64,000 nt of DNA from Bactericera cockerelli (Eukaryota; Arthropoda; Insecta; Hemiptera; Triozidae). The DNA lies in contig JAMCCL010000075.1 in assembly GCA_024516035.1 (NCBI GenBank), positions 1 to 64,000 of the forward strand, in the 5' to 3' direction. Below, piece by piece: positions 21,788 to 33,492 of the stretch (its first letter is position 1; the number at the start of each line of letters is the position of its first letter). The notes under the pieces are model-generated. The model was not told the DNA's origin. It did not search any database and was given only the letters and a program-made list of their open reading frames with translations. The position numbers and the translations under genes are program-made.

Positions 21788-22039
21788 TGTCGATAATCGA
21801 AAGGTCCTAGGTTGGTGTATGCGAAATAAATTGAAACGAACGAAAGAGTACGAGAAAGATAGTCGATTTTTATTGAGAAAAGTCACTTGTGAAAACGAGA
21901 ATGATGTGAACAACTAGAAACGGTATTAAATAAATTTATTGGAATGATCGAAATGAACTTAGGGCACTCGATGCAGAAGCTTTTATAGGAAAGTTGAAAA
22001 TTCGCTGGCCGATTTGATTCGAGAACTCCGTTCACGACA
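21788..22039 (-). repeat. BEL/Pao LTR (5' LTR of outer element)
   Basis: 252 bp with TGTCG/CGACA ends, adjoined by CTGAC at 22040-22044. Confidence 0.85.
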
Positions 22040-22044
22040 CTGAC

Positions 22045-22959
22045 TCAATATCTACATTCCTCTCAACAGATGTTCGCTTTGCTTAGAGTACGTTATAAGT
22101 AATACTCAAGCAAATAATCCTATCTCTCTATCTTTCTCCACTCAATCTTTCTCTCTTCCTCTCAATCGCTCACACTATAATTTTCTCGTGGGTTCAAAGA
22201 TTTCTATCATCTCAATCCTTTATTGAGAAAATAGGAATCTTGATCACAATACACGAAGTATGACGTCTTAAACGTCATTACTCGTTACAGCATCCGGAGA
22301 CAGACACAAAATTCGGGCATTCAAATAAATTATAATGGTTTAAATTGTATCGAAAGTTGTCCCGGAATGTCTAATACCCCTTGGGTATATCAAAATGCTC
22401 ATTATTACAAAATAAGAGTAGTCCTCTGCTAAGGCGAGAACACATTTTCTTTGTTATGAACCTTAACCTCAAAGCAAGGATGGACAATATTCTAAGCTTA
22501 ACTAACGACTGACTTCTGGGTTGTCACAAGAAAATCTCCCTAGTGGTAGGGGTGGATATAATTTTTTTTTTAAAGTAAAGGAAACCCACATATTTCCAAC
22601 CAAAAAAAAAAAAATCCTTGTGTCTCGGGTGGTTAAAATAAGTATAATGTAATTTGCGGGGATAATACTTAACCGTAATCAAACTGATTGAATCGCCCGA
22701 GCTATGTAGATGCATACAATAGAATCTTTTATTTTACCTATTTGTTTTTATTCATTCGATTTATTTTTGTCATCAACCTTATGTCTATTTGTATTCAATG
22801 TCGCCATATTAATTTATATTTACTATATTTAAAGTCGTCACCCCAATTTTTACTTATTTACATTCAATGTCGTCATCTTAATTTTCAGAACCAATTTTTG
22901 TTGTATAATCTATCTGTCTGTCATATTGATATAAAATAATTTTAATTGACAGTTTCAAA
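22045..22959. other. No gene recognised
   Basis: AT-rich flank of the BEL complex; homopolymer T/A runs near 22562 and 22602. No coding similarity recognised. Confidence 0.4.
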
Positions 22960-24130
22960 TCTCGGCGGCACGGCACCCTAAATGAACCTTGTGGGTCTGA
23001 ACCATTACCTGAAGAAGAAAAAACACAAAAAATGAAGGAAAATTTCAAAAAAATAGAAGGATTAATGAAATATTATTATATTAAGTTAGACGATAGGTCA
23101 TTTGAGTATGTATTAGGAAAGTTAGAAATGAATGAGGATGATTATATTTTGAAATGTATAAAATCTCAAGAATCACTTATAATTATACACAACTCTTGGT
23201 AAAACAAATAAACATCGAAATAATTTATTTGACGATGCCTGAACTGGCGAAATGGCCATCTGAAAATAAATAATTAAGTAAAACAAAAAAGCCAAGTGTT
23301 TTCTATCTTGAAATTATTTCGATTATAGTTTAGCGATTCGAAGCTTTCTCAAACAAGTCAGGGTATTTTTAACAAGAGGCACGCAAGAAGTAAGTATTAA
23401 TGGGTACGATAAGGATATTTTATGTTTATTCGAGGCAAATATGGATATGCAGTTTGTTTTGGAGGAGTATAGATTATCATCCTATATTGTAAATTATATT
23501 AATAAATGTGAAGTTGCTTTATCGAAATTGCTTGGGAATGCTTCAAAAGATATAGCATCCGGAAATGTTAGTTCAAAAGAGAAATTTAGAAAAATATGTA
23601 ATGTGTTTTTGAATGGATCATTGATGTCTTCGCAGGGCTCCCTTGGTGTATTATTTGTTATGTGTACCTGTATCAAAAAATCGTAGGTGGGTAATATTTA
23701 TAAATACTAGTCCGCAAGCAAAAAGAGTAAGAATGTTAAAAAGTAAGACAAAATTGAGATCTTTTCCGGGAGATTCGAACGATGTGTTTGAGGAAATATT
23801 ATTGAGAAATATTGTAAAAGAAAAAAATCGCTAGAGAATATTTGCTTAGAAGAATACCCAGCATGCTATTATAGGTTTTATAAGGATATCGATGATAGGA
23901 ATGATGATGAGGAAATGGATGTGTAAGAATTAAAACTTAGAAAGAAACATGCAATTCTTAGGTTTATTAGGTACAAGTTAGCAAAGGATGCCGAAAATTA
24001 TTACCGCGAAAGACTTCTTCTTTGCTTACCGTTTAGAAATGAGTTAACCGAAATAGAGGGTCATGAAAAACATGAAAAACATAACAAGCAAAATTTGATA
24101 TTGTGAGTAGAAATGAGGATCAATTCGGTT
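22960..24130 (+). pseudogene. Helitron replicase/helicase fragment, decayed
   Basis: Conserved blocks of the Helitron-like N-terminal region can be followed despite stops: YIKLDDRSFEYVLGKL, FEANMDMQFVLEEY followed by SYIVNYINKCE, and WVIFINTSPQAKRV. In intact elements this protein carries out rolling-circle transposition using a HUH nuclease and a PIF1-type helicase. Here the HUH motifs and helicase motifs are not visible and several stops and frame changes occur (for example near 23200, 23685 and 23835). No Helitron termini were identified. Confidence 0.7.
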
Positions 24131-24944
24131 TGAAATCAGTAGTGAACGAAAGGTTTTCTAGTGAATGAGATTGTGAACGAGGAACAAGAAGAACAAAATG
24201 ATGTGAGGGAATATGAGGTAGATCCCATGTATCAGGTGGATACTTTTGATCAGGGAGGAATAGGACGGGGAACAAAGAAAATACTAAAACTCGGTGTACT
24301 ATACCTAAAAAGGTTTCACCTCAGGCATCACAAGAAATGCTCAATAATTTATCGGATATGGAAGACATGGAAGCGTAATGCGACAAATATTGATGCACCC
24401 CGAACACACCTTCACCCTATAGCTCCAAAATTTATTCAACACCCTGTGGAGATTTCTAGATAGGTATCACGTGATCAAAGGAAGCCTTTTGATTGGTTCT
24501 AAGATGGAACGTTCTAGAACATTTTATGCCCAAATATGGTAATGTTTTTGGGAAAGCATTTTCATTGGTTTAGAATTTACCCTGATCCTGTGTCCTGCTC
24601 CTTTGTGCAGTCCAGTTTTCAGTTCCCTTTGAAAGTTCGTTGTGAAAGGTTAACGATTGATTTGCGAAGTTTGTGTTCGGGAGTATTCGACAACATTTTG
24701 TGAATTAGTACTTTACATAGTTTAAGACTTTATTTCTTTAAAACTTTTTTAATAAAAATAATACAAACTTTCTGCCCTAAATTTAATTGTTTTTGTTGAG
24801 TGTTCTTTATTTTCTCATTATGGAGGAGTTGGCGGCATACGATGATGTAGAGGACAGCCCCGTGGAGTCTGTTTCCGAAATATTTAATTTATTATTTCAT
24901 TCAAAATATTGAGAACTTAAAATAAACTTTATTATATAGTCATA
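24131..24944. other. Unassigned stretch
   Basis: 24161-24463 is open (about 100 codons, acidic then basic) and may be more Helitron sequence. The sequence from 24470 on looks like a 5' untranslated region ending in an ATG at 24820, whose short frame (MEELAAYDDVEDSPVESVSE) is cut at about 24880. This may be the truncated 5' end of another element. Confidence 0.3.
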
Positions 24945-25230
24945 TTATGTCTTCAATTGTTGCAATAAGAATAAAAAAGAAGGAGGACAGAAGAATTTTT
25001 GAACTTTTAATAAAAAAAAAACTTTAATATATAAAGTAAAGATATTGATTTTGAAGAAACTAATATAATAAACAATAAATTAAAATATAGAATTGGACCA
25101 AAAAAAGTCCAAAAAATTAGAAGAGCTGGAAGGTGATTTTGAAATCGAACGAGTTTTGTGGCCAAAGCTAAAAGAAGAAGATGATGAAGAATTAAATAGT
25201 CTTCTGGAGAAGAGAAGGAAGATGTCCTGA
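24945..25230 (+). pseudogene. Polinton accessory gene X (copy 1)
   Basis: Starts MSSIVAIRIKKKEDRRIFEL and, after stops and a frame change, ends with GDFEIERVLWPKLKEEDDEE. It matches copy 2 at 56096-56362 in order and sequence (GDFEIVKVTWTQLDESED). About 85-90 residues, acidic C-terminus, function unknown. It lies directly upstream of gene Y in both places. Confidence 0.5.
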
Positions 25231-25331
25231 ATTCAGCAGCAATTCAGCTCATTGAAGAAAAAGACGACGGAGATATAAGCGACCTCCTGAAGAAGTGAAA
25301 CCTGCTATGAATTTTATTATTTTTTATTGGT

Positions 25332-25795
25332 ATGTATCCTTCCTTATACTCTATTTCTTTAATTAATAATTGTCATTTACTTTTTCAAGAATATTCAGAC
25401 CTTTCTTATTCAATTACACAAGTGATACAACAAAAACATATAGAACCACATTTTCAAGACATAGCAGATATAATTTTCTTTGATAGGGGATATAAAAATA
25501 AAATACTAGCAAAAATTGCTCAGTTAAATTTACCAAAACATACCCAAGATCTTTTTCGATATTTTAATGGAAATATGGAATTTGAGTGTAATGTGATGCA
25601 CCTTACTCTAGAAAATAAGCAATAGTCTGCCAGACCATACAGAATGTGCACATGTTAACATTTATTCTTTTGTGTGTCACATTATACCCATTATGATAGA
25701 GGATATCTCATTTTTTAAATATATTTGTGATTCTTATGTTATGTCCAGAAAAATTGATGATTTATGTTCTGATATCTTGTTGGATATGTCAGAAG
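25332..25795 (+). pseudogene. Polinton accessory gene Y (copy 1)
   Basis: Begins MYPSLYSISLINNCHLLFQE. Shared features with copy 2 (56462-56985) are the start, RGYKNKI versus KGYKNKI, an IYSF block, and a C-terminal DILLDM versus DILCDIMEE block. Stops and frame changes interrupt both. Function unknown; no domain recognised. Confidence 0.5.
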
Positions 25796-25809
25796 ATTAG
25801 TAGCTATCT

Positions 25810-26270
25810 ATTTTATTTGAAAACTATGCAAACATTAGAAGACTTGGCATTCAGACAAGCAGTATTTGATTTTTCCAACAGCCATGTTGATGAAATTGTA
25901 AAAAATTTCAAAACTCTTATGAAAAAAATTGATAACTTTCTGATCATATGACAGTAAACCCAGTGTACAACGAACAGTTGTATATTTCGCAATAAACTCT
26001 CCACATTATATGAAATCAATGTCTTTAGTACTGAGTAACTTATACCTATTCAACGATGTAAGTATAATTACGATACTTCTTTCTATTTTTTTCTATTCAA
26101 AATTACATCTTTTAAAAAAAATAATCAATTGTATGGGTAATATTTTGTTACAGGAAGTCAAAGAAACAAGTGAAACAATGATTCGAGTCGTTTTACCCTA
26201 TTGGATCTCCAAAAATGCTATAAAACTTCAAACATCCAAGAGTTTGAGTAAATATCAACTGTAAAGGACA
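25810..26270 (+). pseudogene. Polinton accessory gene Z (copy 1)
   Basis: The key block is TLEDLAFRQAVFDFSNSHVD. Related blocks occur at 57000 (LEELALRQAIFTFSRTHVD) and 57511 (SLEDIAYKSLVFYFF), so three family members are visible. The SLEDLA-type start resembles short helical repeats of F-box or SOCS-box-like viral proteins, but I would not assign that function. Broken by stops. Confidence 0.45.
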
Positions 26271-26313
26271 TAGTTTTGAAAATTTGCAATAATTTTATAT
26301 AAATACTATTGAA

Positions 26314-26610
26314 ATGGAATATCATCATTGCTCATTCAAGACATTGAGGAAAAAACAACTAATCCATCACCTTAACGAATCATTTGCCAGGTCAATGACT
26401 GAAAATGCTCTTGACCAACAAATAACATCAACTCCCAAAAGTAAGAAACAATTGAAGAAAGTAATAAAGAAGATACGTAAGCCAAAAAAGCTTACTAAAA
26501 AATTGAAGAAAAAAAGTGAAGCTGACAGGGAACCAGCTATGAAAAACTACAATAAACAGCTTTACCACCAAAAATTAATTTCCATAATAATATCAAGAAA
26601 TGTGATATAA
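26314..26610 (+). CDS. Basic protein fragment upstream of the polymerase
   Basis: An open frame of 98 codons with a strongly basic middle (KKQLKKVIKKIRKPKKLTKK). Unrecognised; it may be the degraded N-terminal part of the polymerase gene or a small separate gene of the Polinton. Confidence 0.3.
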   Translation: MEYHHCSFKTLRKKQLIHHLNESFARSMTENALDQQITSTPKSKKQLKKVIKKIRKPKKLTKKLKKKSEADREPAMKNYNKQLYHQKLISIIISRNVI

Positions 26611-28034
26611 CTGAAGAAGACTATGCACATGCAAAACTAGTTTGAAATACTTTTCCATGTAATACTCTTGGGGATTATCAAGATATAACACATGTGATAT
26701 TGTTGGCTGACATATTTGAAAAATTTCGCTCATCAATGTTATAAACTTATGGACAAGATCCTATTTCATTCGTTAGTTTATCAGCATTTGTCTGGTCAAG
26801 TATGTTGTAAATGACTAAAGTAGAGTTAGAACTCATTTCAGACCCAGATATTTATTTATGTTTGAAGAAGGAATTAGAGGTGTAGCAGTTATTCCAACAC
26901 GGTACGCAGAGGCTAAAGAAAATGAATCTTCAATCTTATATATTGACTGTAATAATCTTTATGGGGCTGCTCTTTCATCCTTCTTACCTTACAAAGACTT
27001 CAAATTTATTGAAATTGGTATATTTGATGAGGTAATATCTACACCTGATGATTCTGATATAGTAGGCTATATTTGTGAAGTTGATATTTATGTGCCAGAG
27101 GATTTACATGATTATATGAATGATTTTTCATTAGCCCCAACAAAAAGTAAAATTAAACATTTCAAGCTTTCTCACTATCAAAATCAACATCTAAATACCT
27201 TGGGGGAAAAATACGTTCCAACTGAAAAGTAGATTGCTTCACTTGAACCAAAATTAAATTAGATTGTTCACTATTGAAATCTTAAACTTTGCATCAAACT
27301 CGGTATGGTTGTGACAAAGGTTCATCGTATTATACAATTCAATCAATACCCGTGAATGAAACCATTCATTGACTTCAACACACAAAAGAAGGCGCTAGCA
27401 AAATCAAAATTTGAAGAAAATTTGTTTAAACTATATTCAATTGCAACCTATGGACGCACTTTACTCAATAAATGACGTTATAAAAAACTTCACTCTCCTC
27501 ACTAGTGAGACTAGCGCTACATGTTATAAAAGAAAACCATCCTTTAAACAACTTCCAATTTTTGATAAAGATTTAGCAGGTATAATTTCAATAAAAACCT
27601 CAGTTCTTCTAAATTCTCCTATCTACGCTGGTATGGTAACTTTAGAAATTTCAAAACTAATAATGTACCAGTACTACTTTCACACATTAAAAAGAAAATT
27701 TGGGGAAAACATGGCATTGTGTATGACAGACACTGACTCACTTCTTCTTCATATTAAAACTAATGATCTCTATTGTGATTTAATCGATATATCAGAAACA
27801 TTAGACACATCAAATTACCCTTCATCTCACTACTTGTACAACAAAGACAACAAAAAAGTTCTGGGAAAATTCAAAGATGAGTCACCGACCAATCCTATTG
27901 TAAAGTTTGTAGGTTTGAAAGCTAAAATGTATTCTTTTATAACCAAAAACAAAAATAACAAAAATGTAGGTAAAGGAATTCCTTATACTTGTTTAAATGA
28001 AATGAATTTTGTGACATATAGAATCCCTTTTTAA
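26590..28034 (+). pseudogene. Protein-primed DNA polymerase B (Polinton/Maverick type), decayed
   Basis: In order: ITEEDYAHAK, a DIFEKFRSS block, ELISDPDIYLMFEEGIRGV, palm motif A as DCNNLYGAAL (about 26946-26975), a palm block SPIYAGMVTLEISKLIMYQYYF, motif C as MTDTDSLLLHI (about 27724-27756), then GKFKDE and FVGLKAKMYSF. These match the polymerase of Polintons/adintoviruses, which copies linear DNA from a protein primer. The exonuclease domain is not visible. Stops near 26640, 26745 and 26808 and a broken stretch at 27232-27410 show it is dead. Neighbours X, Y, Z and the integrase support the Polinton assignment. Confidence 0.75.
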
Positions 28035-28344
28035 TGAGACTATTACTCGTGTTAAATTTGAAACAATTGAAAGTAAAAACCACTTATTACGAATGAAAAC
28101 AGTGAAAAAATTGCATTGTCTTCTTTTGATGACAAGCGTTATTTGCTTTCTGATAGAGTGCATACGTTAGCATATGGACATTACAAAATAGAGTAGGGAT
28201 TCACATATAAAAAGACATGATATCATCACTAGTACTTAATAAGCATTGTCTGGAGTGTTTACTTTTCTTGTTAATATTTTAACTTGTCTACCGCTTTTAT
28301 TCCATCATAAATTTGCTTAAATTTCTTTGTGCTATTATAAAAAA

Positions 28345-29170
28345 ATGGAAGATACTGATATATGTGATCTTCAAATTTTTCGTGGTGGTTGTAATAAAGA
28401 ACTAATTTTAACGTCTTTAACATTCACTAAACTATACAGTGATACAATTAAGCAGTTTATATTCAAACCACCTTTTCCTTTTAACTAATTAAGTCCTTAT
28501 AGAAGACATGAGGCTCAGTTTCTCACTAAAAATGTTCATCATATTGATTGGGATAATGGATTCATCGAATATAATCAAATCAAAACGATCATAATAAATA
28601 TTTTTCATAAAGCCAATGAAATCATGGTGAAAGGACACGAAAAAGCAACATTCCTTAACTCTGTTCATCATATTGATTGGGATGATGGATTCATCGAATA
28701 TAATCAAATCAAAACGATCATAATAAATATTTTTCATAAAGCCAAAGAAATCATGGTGAAAGGACACGAAAAAGCAACATTCCTTAGCTCTGTTCATCAT
28801 ATTGATTGGGATGATGGATTCATCGAATATAATCAAATCAAAACGATCATAATAAATATTTTCATAAAGCCAAAGAAATCATGGTGAAAGGACATGAAAA
28901 AGCAACATTCCTTAACTCTGTTCTTGAAAAAAAAAAAAAAAAATATGTTACAATATGGAACTAATAAACTGTCCAAATTTGAAATCACTGAAATCTCAAC
29001 TGAGTGGATTTCTTGTAGAAAGTTTCAGTACGCTGAATGTTAAAGTTCTGAAAAGTTGGTTGAAAATGATATTCCAACACTCGTCAGAATACATCAACAA
29101 TGCAATAGATAAGTTCAGTCGAGATGGATTATTTTCTTTATGTGATAGTGATATTTATTTCTTCCTGTAA
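28345..29170 (+). pseudogene. Polinton-associated gene with 129-bp internal repeats
   Basis: The ATG at 28345 begins MEDTDICDLQIFRGG, then FIFKPPFPFN, a stop, and the block HHIDWDDGFIEYNQ...VKGHEKATFL. This belongs to a protein type I associate with insect Polinton-like sequence, with a D-Q-x-F-R-G start, an FKPPFPF block and a KGxEK block. The 43-residue block is amplified in tandem (units starting at 28534, 28663 and 28792). A C-terminal segment, MELINCPNLKSLKSQL, follows an A-run at 28927. Biochemical role unknown. Confidence 0.5.
28534..28926. repeat. 129-bp tandem repeat, three copies
   Basis: Units start at 28534, 28663 and 28792 and are nearly identical; each is 43 codons, so the frame is kept. 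The first lines up best with the upstream gene, suggesting amplification from it. Confidence 0.9.
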
Positions 29171-29174
29171 GTTT

Positions 29175-29555
29175 GCTATTAAAACGTTGTCTTTCTGAGC
29201 TGTTGAGATCATACTATGGTAAATTTCCTCCCCACATGGTGAATGATGAATTATTTCATCTTTTTTCTACTCATTTGTAACTTTTATTTTACTCCGTAGT
29301 ACCTGATCAATCTAGGGCTTAAGTTGATAGTCTAAATAATGCACTTCTTGTTATTGTTATTATTATGTTTATATATAAATATGTATTTATCAAACAACAA
29401 AAAAATACTAAAAATACAATATTTTTACTTTGTATTACTAAGTTTTTCCTTTATTTATTGTTGTATTGTATGTTTAAAATCATTTCTGAACATTTAATAA
29501 TTAGTGATTTACTCCAAATAAAGGTTTGTTTTTTTATAAATTAATATATTTGTTC
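29175..29555. other. AT-rich intergenic stretch
   Basis: No gene recognised. It lies between two convergent Polinton genes, and AATAAA-like signals for both strands are present (for example near 29516). Confidence 0.4.
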
Positions 29556-30545
29556 TTATTTCACTTCTGAAATTGGTACCCATTGGTTCTCTTCATCTCC
29601 AAACCCAAGATATTTAACTAGAACGTTATTACCTCTACGTTTGATGATTTTTTCTATGAGAGAAATATCTGCATTTTTAGCATGGAGTAATTCTTGTTCA
29701 TAAAAACATTCCTTAATAGAATTCCCCTTTATATCTTGCAAATGGTAAACCCTGGGAAATGTAGTACTATAACTCACGACTTTAAATACTTCATAACTCT
29801 AGTTTGCTTTGTATCCTTTCTCAAACATGTTTTTAACTTTGATACTCTTACAAGTTGTCCAACTTGAAATTTAGGTTTGTTAAATAAAGTTTGTTTTACC
29901 TTATTCAATCGCATTGCTACAAAATGTTGATTTTTCTTATTTACATCCATGGGACGCGTACCAATAGTGCGATGTTTACTATTATTATATTCTAGTACCA
30001 AGTTAGGTAGAATATCCACCCATCTGTAAGAACCTTGTGCATTTAATTCAATCCACATTTTATTTTTTAACGTTCTATTAAATCGCTCCACAATTGCAGC
30101 TTTTATTATTGAATATGTAGAGTAATGAATATTTGCTCATTAGATCACGGAATGGAGCACCATAATTTTTTTTTTTTTTTAAATATATACCTCCTCTACA
30201 GGGTGTTATTAAATCTTTACTACTCGTTTCATTTCTCCTAATTCTTTTTTTTTTATATATATACAAAAGTTAAACATTAATGTATCATTCTTCTACTCGT
30301 CCCATTCCTGCACCATCTTCACATTCAATCCCTCTGATCCTCCGTCTCGCTCCTCTCACTCTCATGGATACTGCTCTCACTATCGAAATTTGTATTTTCA
30401 CTTTGAGCCAACATAGCACAATGTGAATAGCACCATAAAATTCTTTTCCCATATCAGATTGTACATGTTTTGTGTGTATGTACTTTGGTAATGTTGATAG
30501 TATTGAAAGTTCCATTTGATAAGCTACATTGGAAAATTCTATCAA
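29556..30545 (-). pseudogene. Retroviral-type integrase (Polinton), broken
   Basis: On the minus strand: a core block HVQSDMGKEFYGAI (about 30440-30470); then, after an inserted AT-rich piece (about 30125-30290), VERFNRTLKNKMWIELN and LVLEYNNSKHRTIGTRPMDV; a FQVGQLVRVSKLK SH3-like block; and a chromodomain-like end, IEKIIKRRGNNVLVKYLGF with NQWVP. Polinton integrases insert the linear element into chromosomes. A frame change near 29780 and the insertion break the gene. It is convergent with the polymerase side, as expected near an element end. Confidence 0.7.
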
Positions 30546-30656
30546 AAACTGAGTGAGACATTTATTGAAGAATTTAAGGACAAAGTAGATTGGGAAAATA
30601 TTTTAGCATATCAAGAACTTACTGAAGAGTTCAAAGAAAAGCACAGAGTTAAATGA
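30546..30656 (+). pseudogene. Short fragment of a viral-type VDW repeat protein
   Basis: The frame reads LSETFIEEFKDKVDWENI followed by AYQELTEEF. This degenerate 17-residue repeat pattern (LSE-x-FI-x-EF-x-D-x-VDW-x-x-I-x-x-YQ) is familiar from repeat proteins of large DNA viruses and some mobile elements. Only about two units remain. Confidence 0.35.
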
Positions 30657-31008
30657 AAAAAAAAATTAGGTTACTTCTATACCGTTAGAACTAGAGAGTC
30701 AAAAAAGGAAAATAAATATTTATACCCGTGTGGTAATTCATTATAATACTAAACTCTCATGGAGAAGATTCCCATAGTTAATTTGATTGTTAGCTGGAGT
30801 AAAGGTCTTGCCTCAGCAGTCTAATAAAAGGGTATATTCTATTCTATTCCACTTCACCTTTTCATTGAGGAAAATATTTACCTGTAAATAAAGTTTATTT
30901 TTTACTTGAAAACCAAATTAAAACAGTTTCACTTTTTTAGTTTTCAAACAAAATCTTTTTCTTTACTTTTTTGAGAGAAAAAATCAGTTTTGTATAAACA
31001 TCCTCAAA

Positions 31009-31235
31009 AAACTACGCTTCTATGAAAATCGTGTCTTGAGCATATCCAGTTTTTTCTTAAAAAAAAAAAAAAAAAACTACGCTTCTATAGAATTCGCATC
31101 CTCAAAAAACTACGCTTCTATGGAAATCGTGTCTTGAGCAAATTCAGTTTTTTCTTAAAAAAAAAAAAAAAAAAAAAACTACGCTTCTATGGAAATCGTG
31201 TCTTGAGCAAATTCAGTTTTTTTCTTTAAAATCAT
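31009..31235. repeat. Tandem repeat with A-rich spacers
   Basis: Four copies of AACTACGCTTCTATGGAAAT... with TCTTGAGCAAATTCAG, at about 31009, 31075, 31107 and 31178, separated by A-runs of 17-24. One copy is truncated. Irregular period of about 32-71 bases. Confidence 0.8.
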
Positions 31236-31261
31236 CAAAAAAACTACTAATGCCAATATCC

Positions 31262-31440
31262 AGCGACTGTCAATTGGGAGAGGAAGCATTTTCCAAGGCA
31301 AGCCAGATCTCCTGACCTAACATCTCCATACTTCTTTCTCTTGGGGTATGAGAAAGTATGTTGGAAAAAATACGGAATGCTTGCTCGCAGATACGTTTGG
31401 TGCAGCACAAAACCGCTCTTGAGCACTTTGCGTTGAATCC
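31262..31440 (+). pseudogene. Mariner-like (IS630-type) transposase fragment
   Basis: The frame ARSPDLTSPYFFLLGYEKV matches the conserved PARSPDL-x-P-x-DFFLWGYLK segment around the last catalytic acidic residue of mariner-type transposases. The aspartate before FF is replaced by tyrosine, and no further transposase is visible. Confidence 0.5.
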
Positions 31441-31540
31441 GAAGGAGGCATCTTCGAACAATTGATTTGATGGCATAGGCCCCACCTATCAGCAGTAAGA
31501 CAATTTGAATTATTTTATTATTTCTTTGCATTCAGCATAA

Positions 31541-32430
31541 CGAGACCTTTCGTTTGATACGATACACGGGTAATTTCTAGTTGAAACAAAATTGACCTTG
31601 AAAAATCGGGTGAAAAAAAAAAAAAAATGTAATATGATTAGCTTCCTAATTAAGTCAAAATTTGATGGAGAATATAAATATTCAATTTCCGGTGGTGGAA
31701 TAAAAATTCGTGACTGTCACGAAAATGAGTAGTATCTACGAACCTACCTATGAAAAGTTTTATGTAAGCATCAGGAAGAGACCACCACATTTTCATGAAA
31801 CATTTTGGAATGAAACTTTCACATGAAAAAAGATGCTATGATTATTATGACGTGGTAAATGTACATAACGAACTGAGCAATCATTCTAGGTTGCCAGGAT
31901 TTTAATGATAGTTTGGAAATTCTAGAATGCTGCATTTAGCAACTTAGCACTAAAATTCCGACACAACAACACAAAGAAAAAGCATTAATTATTTTTTAAA
32001 TAACATTTCATGTCTCATATTTTTTTATTTTACTGAACATCATGGATAAAGAGCCCCAAAGAGTAGGGCAGAGAAAATGATGAGGCTTGTCAAAAAAAGA
32101 CATTTGAATCTTCAATGAAAATGAAAATTTCAAAATGTACACAGAAAGTTCGTTCCTTGAAGACAAGTGCCGATGCCAACAAGGCAACTAATGATGAAAA
32201 AAAGCTGGGATGATGATAGATGAATCCAATGATGACAATAACAAGATGATGACTACAAATGAAACCAATGATGATAATATACTTTTTCTCTTGTGCTAAT
32301 ATACTTTTTCTCTTTCTCATGTCTGTCAATTGTTCATTTGATAATAAAGTTTTTATTCCCTGAATTACTTCTGTTAATTTAATTTCTTCATGTCAGTTTG
32401 ATCACCAAAAACAGCCTAGACTAAAAAGAT
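31541..32430. other. No gene recognised
   Basis: AT-rich; a few short frames without family resemblance. A duplicated ATACTTTTTCTCTT occurs near 32278-32313. Confidence 0.4.
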
Positions 32431-32439
32431 TGCGACTCT

Positions 32440-32711
32440 GATCATACAATTTGAACTGAACAAGAACCCAGACTGGAAAGCAACATATCTGCTTGAGAGA
32501 GCTCAAGTCATCAAAGCACTTTTCCCAAATGAACGTGTCTCAACATACCACATACCAATGATAAAACATCCGCCAAAGGAAAACTGGTGCATACATATTA
32601 AATCACAAGACTAAGTGTTTTTTTTTTTAAATTCTAGTCATAAGTGTTTAATATTATTGGTTTTTTTTTTGTTTGTTTGTATTTTATTGTAAAAATGGGC
32701 ATAGCTCGTGA

Positions 32712-32746
<35 letters not shown>

Positions 32747-33115
32747 CAAGACGAAACTACCTCAAAGTAGGTCTGTCAGTTAAATACCAATCACGAAGCA
32801 ACACTCCAGTTTATTCCCCGTCCTACACAACCACTGGGATAACAGACAATGTATCTGAAAATACTGAAGAGGCCCTTATATACTTGAGAACACATGTTGA
32901 TCAATGGGAACTCATTGAAATCAATTGGGAGAAAACGGCCAAAAAGAGAAAAGTGCTGTATTTGACATTGAAACTATTAAATAAGAAAAGAAAAATTAGA
33001 AGCAATTGCAAAATTAAGAAAAGATGGAATAAGACTCTATAATTTGACAGTAGAAGACCCAAGCAAGAAATTAAATCCAACAAGTTATAAATCAAGTAAT
33101 GAAAATAATCTCAAG
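32440..33115 (+). pseudogene. Unknown coding fragment with an internal A-run
   Basis: A readable stretch (LNKNPDWKATYLLERAQVIK and CIHIKSQD, 32450-32610) is followed after a gap by an open frame containing GITDNVSENTEEALIYLRTH and an INWEKTAKKRK block up to about 33110. An A-run of about 28 (32719-32746) lies inside the second frame. I do not recognise the family; the style resembles transposon-encoded proteins. Confidence 0.25.
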
Positions 33116-33490
33116 GCATGTAAATTTTATGGCTTTCGTTATTAAAAAAAAAAAAAAAAAAATGTGGAGAAAAAATATAGTAAATAACAATGAACGGCTC
33201 CCCATGATTTTGGAGGGATTCAGAATTTATTTGTCAAACAATCGGACAGTTTAGGGAAGTATAGATTTGTACTTGGTTCTTGAGTTCTTACTCCAATCCA
33301 TTATTCCATTTACATCCGCTCTCAGAACCCCAAAACCCAAGTACAAATATAATTGGGTAAATACTCGGTACTTTTATGTAATCAATTACTCAAGTGGGTG
33401 AACAACCAATTCTCAATCGTAAGATCCATAGACTTGAGAATTAGAGGTTCAAGAAAAAAAAATAAGACAATTTTCTGAATATGTTTAATA
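33115..33490. other. No gene recognised
   Basis: AT-rich with an A-run at 33142-33160. Confidence 0.4.
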
Positions 33491-33492
33491 TA

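Larger units (their letters stand above)
14021..22039 (-). mobile_element. BEL/Pao retrotransposon complex with 5-bp target duplication CTGAC
   Basis: The outer element lies on the minus strand. Its 3' LTR is 14021-14276 and its 5' LTR is 21788-22039, both with TGTCG...CGACA ends, flanked by CTGAC at 14016-14020 and 22040-22044. Its 3' untranslated tail is split near 14535/17801 by a plus-strand copy of the same family; a short tail segment (AAGCCCAATAAAAAA) appears at both junctions. A viral-glycoprotein-like sequence (18000-19174) sits in the 3' part of its coding region. Both copies are large internal deletions of pol, so neither is autonomous. Confidence 0.85.

Noticed and set aside
28489..28836. 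Minus-strand repeated frame (FDESIIPINMMNR repeats)
   Set aside because: Antisense of the 129-bp repeat; the plus frame shows the conserved KGHEK block.
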